Source: Bacteroides sp. UBA7335 (GTDB lineage Bacteria; Bacteroidota; Bacteroidia; Bacteroidales; Bacteroidaceae). Taken from it: 7,309 bases of DNA. The DNA lies in NCBI GenBank assembly GCA_002471185.1, contig DKPL01000054.1, positions 685-7,993 on the forward strand. The letters are read 5' to 3'. This document shows positions 1 to 6,160 of this stretch, in pieces. How positions within the stretch are numbered: position 1 is the first letter of the stretch; each line of letters starts with the position of its first letter. The notes beneath the pieces were generated by a model. The model made no database searches. It worked only from the letters and a program-made list of their open reading frames with translations, and was not told the origin of the DNA. Both the position numbers and the translations under genes were made by a program.

Positions 1-455
1 TTATTATCATATCAGCAAAAGACTCTATTGACGATAAAGTAACAGGGCTAGAACTAGGTGCTGACGATTATCTACCGAAACCTTTTCATCTTGCAGAATT
101 GATAGCACGCATCAAAAGTGTAATTCGACGTAAGCAGAATGATGGCGAAAACTATATTGTAAAAGGCAACGTCAAAGTAAACCCAGACCAGTATCAAGTA
201 TTTGTAAACAACAACCCAATTGACTTAAATAGAAAAGAATTTGATATTTTGTTTTATTTAATCATTCGTCCCGAACGCTTAATCAATAAAAACACACTGG
301 CTGAATCAGTCTGGGGAGATCATATCGACCAAGTAGATAACTTTGACTTTATCTATGCACAAATTAAAAACCTCCGAAAAAAACTAAAGGCTGCTAATGC
401 AAACATAGAAATTAAGGCAGTATACGGCATCGGATATAAGTTGTACCTAATATAA
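1..455 (+). CDS. OmpR-family response regulator, 3' part (partial, start lies outside the window)
   Basis: This is the transcription-factor half of a two-component system. The frame is open from base 3, so the gene begins upstream of the window and the first in-frame TTG (base 99) is not its start. The visible part opens with the end of the receiver domain: an IIISAK strand carrying the conserved Ser/Thr position, then GADDYLPKPF with the invariant Lys at 78-80. The phospho-acceptor Asp is not in view. A linker leads into an OmpR/PhoB winged helix from about base 165, with RKEFDIL, ESVWGD, the recognition-helix region IYAQIKNLRKKL, and the wing VYGIGYKL at the extreme C terminus. TAA ends 4 bases before the kinase ATG, so the two genes are almost certainly cotranscribed. 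It resembles the RprY-like regulators of Bacteroides, but I cannot assign a named orthologue. The likely target is the direct repeat at 1758-1777. Confidence 0.96.
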   Translation, partial: IIISAKDSIDDKVTGLELGADDYLPKPFHLAELIARIKSVIRRKQNDGENYIVKGNVKVNPDQYQVFVNNNPIDLNRKEFDILFYLIIRPERLINKNTLAESVWGDHIDQVDNFDFIYAQIKNLRKKLKAANANIEIKAVYGIGYKLYLI

Positions 456-459
456 ATCT

Positions 460-1734
460 ATGAAGCTAATATATAGAGTCATTATTCGTTTATCAGTAGC
501 TTTAACAATCATACTAACAGTATGGGGCATATTCTTCTATGTAGCAATCATAGATGAGCTGAATGATGAAATGGACGATTCACTCGAACATTATTCGGAG
601 CTAATTATCATTAGAACTCTTGCCGGTAAAGAGCTACCTTCGAAAAATAGTGGTTCAAACAATCAATACTTCCTCACCGAAGTTTCTAACGAGTATGCAC
701 TACACAATCCCGGCATACACTTTAAGGACTCGCTGGTTTATGTAGAAGAAAAAGGCAACTATGAACCGGCACGTATTCTTACTACCATTTTCAATAATCG
801 CGAAGGCAAGTTTTATGAACTAGTTGTGACTACTCCAAGCATCGAAAAAGATGATTTAGAGGCTGCAATCCGTGATTGGGCCATTCTTTTATATATACTT
901 CTATTTTTAGTTATCACCTTTATCAATGCATGGGTATTTCAGCGCAACATGAAGCCTTTATACATTTTATTGAAATGGTTAGATAGATATAGAATCGGGA
1001 AGAAGAATGTAGCGTTAAAAAATGATACTTCTATCACCGAGTTTAGAAAGCTAAACGAGGCAGCTATCAGAAACATGGAAAGAAGTGAGCAAATATATGA
1101 ACAACAAAAACAGTTTATAGGAAATGCTTCGCATGAAATGCAAACTCCACTGGCAATCTGTCAGAACAGACTCGAAATGCTTATGGAAGACGAAAACTTA
1201 TCGGAAGTACAACTTGAAGAACTGTCCAAGACTCATCAAACCTTAGAGTACCTAAGCAAACTAACCCGCACGCTACTTTTATTATCTAAAATAGACAATA
1301 AGCAGTTCTCGCAAATAGAGAAAGTAAATATGAATGTTTTGTTAAAAAAGTACGTTAGTGATTTTAAAGATGTATTCGCACACCTCAACATTACATTGGA
1401 GATTGAAGATAGAGGAGAATTTATAATCAACATGAACGAGTCATTGGCTATTATTCTGCTGACCAACTTGCTTAAAAATGCATATGTGCATAATCATCCC
1501 TACGGATTTATCACCATCATAACTTCGCCTCAATACATTATCTACAAAAACACAGGCCTTAATGCTCCGCTAGATACAAAACTTATATTTACCCGTTTTT
1601 ATCAAGGAGGGAAAAAAGAAGGTTCGATGGGGCTTGGCTTATCAATTGTAGACTCCATATCGAGAGTGCAACCAGTGCGAGTGTACTACTACTACGAAAA
1701 TGGAGAGCACTGTTTTGCCATACGTCACAAATAA
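460..1734 (+). CDS. Membrane sensor histidine kinase, partner of the upstream regulator
   Basis: This 424-residue inner-membrane sensor kinase should autophosphorylate on His and pass phosphate to the adjacent regulator. Two hydrophobic segments (about residues 8-30 and 139-160) bracket a periplasmic sensor region of roughly 108 residues with no recognisable fold. The HisKA H-box is SHEMQTP with H225. The ATP-binding domain shows an N-box (NLLKNAYVHN, 336-345), an F-box (IFTRFYQG, 376-383) and a G-box (GSMGLGLS, 388-395). The usual G1 motif DxGxG is replaced by NTG at 364-366, with Asn where the nucleotide-binding Asp is expected. From memory, this occurs in other compact Bacteroidetes kinases such as RprX relatives, so the enzyme is probably active. 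There is no Shine-Dalgarno sequence, and the ATG lies 4 bases after the regulator stop. The signal sensed is unknown. Confidence 0.96.
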   Translation: MKLIYRVIIRLSVALTIILTVWGIFFYVAIIDELNDEMDDSLEHYSELIIIRTLAGKELPSKNSGSNNQYFLTEVSNEYALHNPGIHFKDSLVYVEEKGNYEPARILTTIFNNREGKFYELVVTTPSIEKDDLEAAIRDWAILLYILLFLVITFINAWVFQRNMKPLYILLKWLDRYRIGKKNVALKNDTSITEFRKLNEAAIRNMERSEQIYEQQKQFIGNASHEMQTPLAICQNRLEMLMEDENLSEVQLEELSKTHQTLEYLSKLTRTLLLLSKIDNKQFSQIEKVNMNVLLKKYVSDFKDVFAHLNITLEIEDRGEFIINMNESLAIILLTNLLKNAYVHNHPYGFITIITSPQYIIYKNTGLNAPLDTKLIFTRFYQGGKKEGSMGLGLSIVDSISRVQPVRVYYYYENGEHCFAIRHK

Positions 1735-1757
1735 ATATTTTCGCAGAAATGGGCAAG

Positions 1758-1777
1758 TTTCAGTTTCTTTTCAGTTT
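1758..1777 (+). promoter_or_regulatory. Candidate OmpR-family operator: tandem TTTCAGTTT repeats
   Basis: The 9-mer TTTCAGTTT occurs at 1758-1766 and again at 1769-1777, a perfect direct repeat with an 11-bp period, about one helical turn. Response regulators of the OmpR/PhoB class bind head-to-tail dimers on such repeats. The repeat ends 7 bases before a -7-like element and occupies the place where a -33 TTTG would be expected, as a PhoB box replaces the -35. It lies between the kinase gene and the first PepSY-like gene. That the neighbouring regulator binds here is inference. Confidence 0.55.
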
Positions 1778-1784
1778 TGCACTT

Positions 1785-1792
1785 CATCTTTG
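1785..1792 (+). promoter_or_regulatory. Putative -7 element of a Bacteroides-type promoter
   Basis: CATCTTTG matches the Bacteroides -7 consensus TAnnTTTG at five of six fixed positions. No good -33 TTTG lies 19-21 bases upstream. The direct repeat at 1758-1777 covers that place instead, as expected for an activator-dependent promoter. Transcription from here would give a leader of about 20-25 bases before the ATG at 1822. Confidence 0.4.
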
Positions 1793-1821
1793 TACTCGAT
1801 AATAATACAAGTTTTATCGAC

Positions 1822-2250
1822 ATGAAACGTGAATGGATTGTATTTGCTATAATTCTCATGATAGCTATCAGGGCAGAAGGACATGAGTATAAGTTAATAA
1901 AACTGAGCCAAACACCAGTTGAAACTCAGACTTTTATTAACACACACTTTGCTCAATGCCAAATAGCCATTGCTAAACAAGAAACAGAATGGTTAGAGAC
2001 TATTTATAACATTGTATTCACAGATGGAAGTAAACTAGAGTTTGACAAACATGGACAATGGAAAACTATAAATTGTAGCTATACTCATGTGCCTATGAGC
2101 GTTATTCCATCGGGCATACAAGAATATTTAAAACACCGTCACAAAGAGTTACAGGTAATCTTGATTGAACGTACAAAAGAGAGGTATTACTTAAAACTTT
2201 CGGATGGTGAGAACCTAAATTTTGATTTACATTTTAACCTAATCCAATAA
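1822..2250 (+). CDS. Small secreted PepSY-like (PF11396 / DUF2874-type) protein
   Basis: The product is a predicted exported protein of 142 residues. I chose the ATG at 1822 over the in-frame TTG at 1777 because translation from 1822 begins with a compact signal peptide (MKREW, then a hydrophobic core of about 11 residues ending near AEG at residue 20), and because the TTG lies inside the putative operator and promoter. The mature part shows the PepSY-like pattern: a FINTHF helix, then IVFTDGSKLEFDKHGQWKTI, then IPSGIQEYL, and a final strand pair ending FDLHFNLIQ. That is roughly one two-half PepSY-like domain with a single Cys in each of the first and middle parts. There is no lipobox, so it is probably periplasmic. 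The biochemical function of this family is not established. Such genes often sit beside two-component systems in Bacteroidetes, which suggests a role in envelope signalling or feedback. It lies 27 bases upstream of the related lipoprotein gene and is probably cotranscribed with it. Confidence 0.85.
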   Translation: MKREWIVFAIILMIAIRAEGHEYKLIKLSQTPVETQTFINTHFAQCQIAIAKQETEWLETIYNIVFTDGSKLEFDKHGQWKTINCSYTHVPMSVIPSGIQEYLKHRHKELQVILIERTKERYYLKLSDGENLNFDLHFNLIQ

Positions 2251-2277
2251 TTTATTTAAACTTAAACAAACCGAATT

Positions 2278-3135
2278 ATGAAATTTAGAAATTATTTATC
2301 GCTTTTTATCGCAGCACTATGCACACTTTGCATACAAAGCTGTAGTAATGATGATGACGCAAAGTCTCCAGTTTCTCCTCAAGCCGAGAGTGCATTTAAT
2401 CAAAAATATCCTGATGCTCAAAATGTGGCTTGGCGTTCAGTGAGCAACAAATATCAAGTAGCTAGCTTCTTAAATGGTTCAACCACCAATGATGCTTGGT
2501 TTACTCCAGACGGAAAATGGTATATGACCGAAACGGATATTCCATATGAAAAACTGCCTGCTGCTGTGAAGACTGCTTTCGAACAAAGCATCTATGCATC
2601 ATGGACTAAAGATGATGTTGATATGCTTGAAAGATTAAATCAAGAAACGATTTACGTGATTGAAGTAGAAAACAAAACAACACGCAATGAGGAAGAGATT
2701 GATTTATACTACTCTGAGGATGGTATCTTGATTAAAGCAGTTCCCGATTCAGAAGATAACCCAGAAGACTATTTGCCAATTGAATTGCCAGAAGAGGTAA
2801 CTTCGTTTATCAACAAAAACTATCCTAACTCTAGAATTGTAGAGACAGAAATTGAAAACAAGATTCTTGAAGTTGAAATCATTCAAGACAATGTTTGCAA
2901 AGAGATATTGTTTGATTCATCATACGAATGGTTAGCTACTTCATGGGAAATAGAAGAAGGTTTACTTCCAGCAGCTATTAAAGAAGCTATTGCAGCATCA
3001 GAATACAGCGCTTGGGAAATTGATGATGTTGAATACACTGAAACTCCTAACGGAGTGTTCTATGTAATCGACTTAGAATTAAATGATAAAGAAGTTACGA
3101 TCAAAATGGATCAAGACGGAAACTTTATCAAATAA
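2278..3135 (+). CDS. Two-domain PepSY-like lipoprotein, probably surface-exposed
   Basis: This is a 285-residue lipoprotein. The signal peptide ends in a lipobox CIQSC with lipid Cys22, followed by SNDDD. This acidic run right after the cysteine resembles the Bacteroidetes lipoprotein export signal, so the protein is likely to reach the outer face of the outer membrane. The mature region is a tandem duplication. Residues 93-154 and 229-285 align clearly: LPAA(V/I)K, then S-Y-x-x-W, then DDV, then YVI-x-x-E, then DG-x-x-IK. Residues about 36-91 and 169-226 form matching first halves (FNQKYPDAQNVAW and FINKNYPNSRIVE). Each pair is one PF11396 PepSY-like unit. The related upstream gene has one such unit, so the lipoprotein probably arose by duplication. 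There is no Shine-Dalgarno sequence, only an A-rich stretch. The stop is followed by a strong terminator at 3194-3239. The ligand or partner is unknown. The neighbouring kinase is a plausible functional partner. Confidence 0.9.
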   Translation: MKFRNYLSLFIAALCTLCIQSCSNDDDAKSPVSPQAESAFNQKYPDAQNVAWRSVSNKYQVASFLNGSTTNDAWFTPDGKWYMTETDIPYEKLPAAVKTAFEQSIYASWTKDDVDMLERLNQETIYVIEVENKTTRNEEEIDLYYSEDGILIKAVPDSEDNPEDYLPIELPEEVTSFINKNYPNSRIVETEIENKILEVEIIQDNVCKEILFDSSYEWLATSWEIEEGLLPAAIKEAIAASEYSAWEIDDVEYTETPNGVFYVIDLELNDKEVTIKMDQDGNFIK

Positions 3136-3193
3136 GACCCTCATATTAACTGGATTAAAACGATATATTCTTTATTCGTGAAAGAATAAAATT

Positions 3194-3239
3194 AAAGCGC
3201 CCTTAAACAGCATTTAAACTCTGTTTAAGGGCGCTTTTT
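3194..3239 (+). terminator. Intrinsic terminator of the two-component/PepSY module
   Basis: A perfect 17-bp inverted repeat (AAAGCGCCCTTAAACAG at 3194-3210 and its complement at 3221-3237) encloses a 10-base loop. T tract TTTTT at 3235-3239 completes a Rho-independent terminator 58 bases after the lipoprotein stop. Read in reverse, the stem is followed by TTTAATTTTATT, so it may also act weakly on transcripts coming from clpB. Confidence 0.92.
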
Positions 3240-3265
3240 AGTTTGCTATAAATAGATAGTATCAT

Positions 3266-3297
3266 AAAAAAGGGAATAAATGACATCATCTATTCCC
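3266..3297 (-). terminator. Intrinsic terminator of clpB
   Basis: On the minus strand, GGGAATAGATG pairs with CATTTATTCCC (11 bp including one G-U pair) around a four-base loop (plus-strand 3272-3297). TTTTTT follows within one base. It lies 15 bases after the clpB stop and is separate from the convergent terminator at 3194-3239, so each of the two converging units has its own stop signal. Confidence 0.88.
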
Positions 3298-3312
3298 CTC
3301 TCTGTTATTTTA

Positions 3313-5901
3313 CTAGTTACTAAAAGTCAACTCAGTTCCATTAGTTTTCACTATAATAGGCTTAGTTCGATCAACTTCCTGGGCTAATAATCTTTTAGAT
3401 AAATTATTTAGCAAGTAGCGTTGAATAGCTCTTTTTACAGGTCGAGCTCCAAACTCTGGATCAAAACCGGCTTTAGAAATAAAATCTATAGCCTCATCAG
3501 TAAGCTGCAAATCGACACCATTACCAGCTAACATTTTTTGAACCGACTTGATCTGTAGCAGTACAATCTCTTTAATCTCTTTTTCGTTGAGCGGCAAGAA
3601 CATGATAGTTTCGTCAATACGATTCAAGAATTCGGGACGAATGGTTTTCTTCAACATATTCATAACCTCTTGCTTGGTTTCTTCTACCACTTGCTCATTG
3701 TTATCGCCATGAAGTTTTTCCATTTGTGACTGAATATAGGAACTTCCCATATTCGAAGTCATGATAATAATAGTGTTCTTGAAGTTTACCACCCTACCCT
3801 TATTGTCGGTCAAACGGCCATCATCGAGCACTTGCAATAAGATATTAAACACATCAGGATGTGCCTTCTCAATCTCATCAAACAATACCACTGAGTAAGG
3901 CTTGCGACGAATAGCTTCGGTTAACTGTCCACCTTCATCATAGCCTACATATCCGGGAGGCGCTCCAACCAAACGCGATACACTGTGCTTCTCTTGATAT
4001 TCGCTCATGTCTATACGAGTCATCATAGAGTCATCGTCAAATAAGAACTCAGCCAAAGCTTTGGCTAACTCAGTTTTTCCAACTCCGGTAGTACCCAAAA
4101 AGATGAACGAACCAATAGGACGACGAGGATCTTGCAACCCGGCACGACTGCGACGAACGGCATCTGAAACAGCAGCAATAGCTTCGTCTTGACCAATAAC
4201 ACGTTGATGCAACTCTTCTTCTAGATGAAGCAATTTGTCTTTTTCGCTTTGCAACATCTTATTTACAGGAATACCTGTCCAACGCGAAACAACATCGGCA
4301 ATATCTTCTGCATCGACCTCTTCTTTTATCATGGCTTTATCGCCTTGCATCAAACGAAGTTCGGTTTGAATGTCTTCTATCTCTTTAGCCAAAGCTTCCA
4401 ATTTGCCATAACGTATCTCGGCAACTTTACCATAGTCACCTTCGCGCTCGGCTTTATCAGCCTCAAACTTCATATTTTCTATTTGGACTTTATTCTCTTG
4501 AATTTTATCCATCAATGTTTTCTCACTCTGCCATTTAGCTTTCAACGATTTTTCTTGATCTTTCAAATCGGCCAACTCTTTGCTGATGGTATCCATCTTT
4601 GGCTTATCTTTTTCACGTTTGATAGCTTCGCGCTCAATCTCCAATTGACGAATTCGACGAGATATTTCGTCTAACTCTTCGGGGAGCGAATCAACTTCCA
4701 TACGCAACTTAGAAGCAGCCTCATCCATCAAGTCAATGGCTTTATCGGGCAAGAATCGATCGGTAATATAACGACTACTCAACTCTACCGCAGCAATAAT
4801 AGCATCGTCTTTGATGCGAACATGATGGTGATTTTCATAACGTTCTTTCAAACCACGAAGAATAGATATTGTACTCAATGTATCGGGTTCATCAACTTGT
4901 ACAATCTGAAAACGACGTTCAAGAGCTTTATCCTTCTCGAAGTATTTTTGATACTCATCAAGAGTAGTAGCACCAATAGAGCGAAGCTCACCACGAGCCA
5001 ATGCAGGCTTTAAAATATTGGCAGCATCCATAGCTCCCTCACCTTTTCCGGCGCCAACCAACGTATGTATTTCATCAATAAAAAGAATGATATCACCTTC
5101 AGACTTCATAACCTCATTGACAACCGATTTCAAGCGTTCTTCAAACTCACCCTTGAACTTAGCACCGGCAACCAATGCACCCATATCAAGTGAGTAAATA
5201 GTCTTGTTTTTCAAGTTTTCGGGTACATCACCGCGCAAAATACGATGAGCCAATCCCTCTACAATCGCAGTTTTACCCGTACCAGGCTCACCAATTAAAA
5301 TTGGATTATTCTTGGTACGACGACTTAAAATTTGTAATACGCGACGAATCTCATCATCACGACCGATAACAGGATCTAGTTTTCCGGTTCGTGCAGCCTC
5401 ATTTAAATTGATAGCATATTTTTCAAGTGATTGGTAAGTATCTTCACTAGATTGCGAAGTTACTTTTTCACCTTTTCGCAAATCGGCTATGGCGGCTCTA
5501 AGCTCCCTTTCGTTGACACCAGCATCTTTTAATATGGTAGATGCAGTGCTTTTGACATGAACTAAAGCCAAAAAGATTGCTTCTAAAGAAACAAATTCAT
5601 CGCCCATTTCTTTAGAATACTGATTAGCCTTTTGCAAGACTTCGTTAGCTTCACGACTCAAATAAGGTTCACCACCTGAAACTTTAGGCAATGACTCAAT
5701 CTGCTTTTGAAGCACCAACGTTATTTGTTGGCCATTAACCCCAAGTTTCTGAAAGATAAAATTGGTAACATTCTCACCAACTTTCATTAAGCCAGCCATC
5801 AAATGAACAGGCTCAATAGCTTGTTGACCATTCGCACTCACCATATTAATGGCTTCTTGAACAGCCTCCTGTGATTTAATTGTAAAATTGTTAAAATTCA
5901 T
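3313..5901 (-). CDS. clpB: ATP-dependent protein disaggregase ClpB
   Basis: ClpB is a hexameric cytoplasmic AAA+ chaperone that, with DnaK/DnaJ/GrpE, threads aggregated proteins through its central pore. This copy is 862 residues, normal for the family, and complete. The N domain spans residues 1 to about 145, with its two Clp_N repeats. The first AAA+ module has Walker A GEPGTGKT (204-211), Walker B IILFIDE (271-277) and the Arg pair R329-R330. A coiled-coil middle domain of about 400-525, diagnostic of ClpB rather than ClpA or ClpC, follows. The second module has Walker A GTTGVGKT (603-610), pore loop GYVGYDEGG (650-658), Walker B VVLFDE (671-676), sensor 1 N717 and sensor 2 GAR (818-820). 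The first pore loop has Phe249 (AKFKG) where many homologues have Tyr, a conservative aromatic change. The start is supported by AAGGAGG nine bases upstream. No ClpP-binding IGF-type loop is evident, as expected. No CIRCE element was found upstream. Confidence 0.99.
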   Translation of the reverse strand: MNFNNFTIKSQEAVQEAINMVSANGQQAIEPVHLMAGLMKVGENVTNFIFQKLGVNGQQITLVLQKQIESLPKVSGGEPYLSREANEVLQKANQYSKEMGDEFVSLEAIFLALVHVKSTASTILKDAGVNERELRAAIADLRKGEKVTSQSSEDTYQSLEKYAINLNEAARTGKLDPVIGRDDEIRRVLQILSRRTKNNPILIGEPGTGKTAIVEGLAHRILRGDVPENLKNKTIYSLDMGALVAGAKFKGEFEERLKSVVNEVMKSEGDIILFIDEIHTLVGAGKGEGAMDAANILKPALARGELRSIGATTLDEYQKYFEKDKALERRFQIVQVDEPDTLSTISILRGLKERYENHHHVRIKDDAIIAAVELSSRYITDRFLPDKAIDLMDEAASKLRMEVDSLPEELDEISRRIRQLEIEREAIKREKDKPKMDTISKELADLKDQEKSLKAKWQSEKTLMDKIQENKVQIENMKFEADKAEREGDYGKVAEIRYGKLEALAKEIEDIQTELRLMQGDKAMIKEEVDAEDIADVVSRWTGIPVNKMLQSEKDKLLHLEEELHQRVIGQDEAIAAVSDAVRRSRAGLQDPRRPIGSFIFLGTTGVGKTELAKALAEFLFDDDSMMTRIDMSEYQEKHSVSRLVGAPPGYVGYDEGGQLTEAIRRKPYSVVLFDEIEKAHPDVFNILLQVLDDGRLTDNKGRVVNFKNTIIIMTSNMGSSYIQSQMEKLHGDNNEQVVEETKQEVMNMLKKTIRPEFLNRIDETIMFLPLNEKEIKEIVLLQIKSVQKMLAGNGVDLQLTDEAIDFISKAGFDPEFGARPVKRAIQRYLLNNLSKRLLAQEVDRTKPIIVKTNGTELTFSN

Positions 5902-5910
5902 ATATTAATG

Positions 5911-5917
5911 CCTCCTT
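5911..5917 (-). promoter_or_regulatory. Strong Shine-Dalgarno site of clpB
   Basis: The minus strand reads AAGGAGG, a full match to the 16S anti-Shine-Dalgarno core, nine bases before the clpB ATG at 5899-5901. It fixes the start codon. It is unusual because Bacteroidetes genes generally do not rely on such sites, and none of the other genes in this window has one. Confidence 0.85.
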
Positions 5918-6007
5918 CAAATTTCATATCTTAAATAACGCATAAAGGGGTACAAAAGATTTGCCAATAGTAGAAATCTGCCTATTTTTCAGCTTTTTAA
6001 GTTAATA

Positions 6008-6040
6008 ATTTGTCAAATAGTCACTATTTATTTGTAAAAT
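6008..6040. promoter_or_regulatory. Overlapping palindromes, possible operator between clpB and its divergent neighbour
   Basis: ATTTGTCAAAT (6008-6018) is a perfect palindrome about a central T. AAATAGTCACTATTT (6015-6029) is a perfect 7+1+7 palindrome overlapping it. ATTTGTAAAAT (6030-6040) repeats the first with one mismatch exactly 22 bases downstream, two helical turns. The cluster is 106 bases from the clpB start and 120 bases from the rightward gene. The sequence is AT-rich, so some of this symmetry may be chance. No binding protein can be named. Confidence 0.35.
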
Positions 6041-6098
6041 ATCGATGCATCATCAATTCAATTATAGCATATTGAACTAAAATTGTTGCACTGAACTA

Positions 6099-6129
6099 TT
6101 TAAATCTAAAAAGCTTTATTGTATCTTTA
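6099..6129 (+). promoter_or_regulatory. Weak candidate promoter for the 194-residue protein gene
   Basis: TATCTTTA at 6122-6129 fits the Bacteroides -7 element TAnnTTTG except for the last base. TTTA at 6099-6102, 19 bases upstream, stands at the -33 TTTG place, again with A for G. A start near 6133 would leave a leader of under 30 bases before the ATG at 6161. Confidence 0.35.
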
Positions 6130-6160
6130 TCAACCCAATAACCATTAACTATTAACGTTT

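Larger units (their letters stand above)
5902..6160. other. Divergent intergenic region between clpB and the 194-residue protein gene
   Basis: This 259-base AT-rich spacer holds the clpB Shine-Dalgarno sequence, a palindrome cluster (6008-6040) and a weak promoter for the rightward gene (6099-6129). For clpB I see no convincing promoter. ATCTTTTG on the minus strand near 5954-5961 loosely resembles a -7 element but lacks a matching -33. A TTGGCA and TATGCG pair 17 bases apart is also present but is not the expected type for this phylum. No CIRCE operator, small ORF or RNA gene was recognised here. Confidence 0.7.

Noticed and set aside
1236..1466. A 76-codon minus-strand frame lies inside the histidine kinase gene, and a similar one at 6403-6633 lies inside the 194-residue protein gene.
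   Set aside because: Both are short, lack recognisable domains, and lie wholly within well-supported genes on the other strand.
1777..1821. An in-frame TTG at 1777 could extend the first PepSY-like protein by 15 residues.
   Set aside because: The extension spoils an otherwise clean signal peptide beginning at 1822, and it overlaps the putative -7 element and operator.
3166..3188. A short AT-rich hairpin (TATTCTTT and its complement, 7-base loop) lies just after the lipoprotein stop.
   Set aside because: It has no T tract on either strand, is weak in pairing strength, and is followed at once by a much better terminator. Chance symmetry in AT-rich sequence is enough to explain it.
4225..4674. 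A 149-codon open frame runs on the plus strand opposite the clpB middle domain.
   Set aside because: It is antisense to a highly conserved coiled-coil coding region, has no ribosome site or recognisable domain, and its Phe/Leu-rich content is what reversed Lys/Glu-rich codons give.
5440..5470. I looked for an internal start giving a short ClpB lacking the N domain, as at the GTG of E. coli ClpB.
   Set aside because: The Val at residue 147 is encoded by GTA, not GTG, and no ribosome site precedes it.
5991..6116. AGCTTTTT at 5991-5998 and AAAAAGCT at 6109-6116 form a distant inverted repeat.
   Set aside because: Eight bases of low-complexity AT-rich sequence more than 100 bases apart are readily explained by chance.
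5902..6160. I looked for a CIRCE/HrcA operator in front of clpB.
   Set aside because: No TTAGCACTC-N9-GAGTGCTAA or near match is present on either strand.
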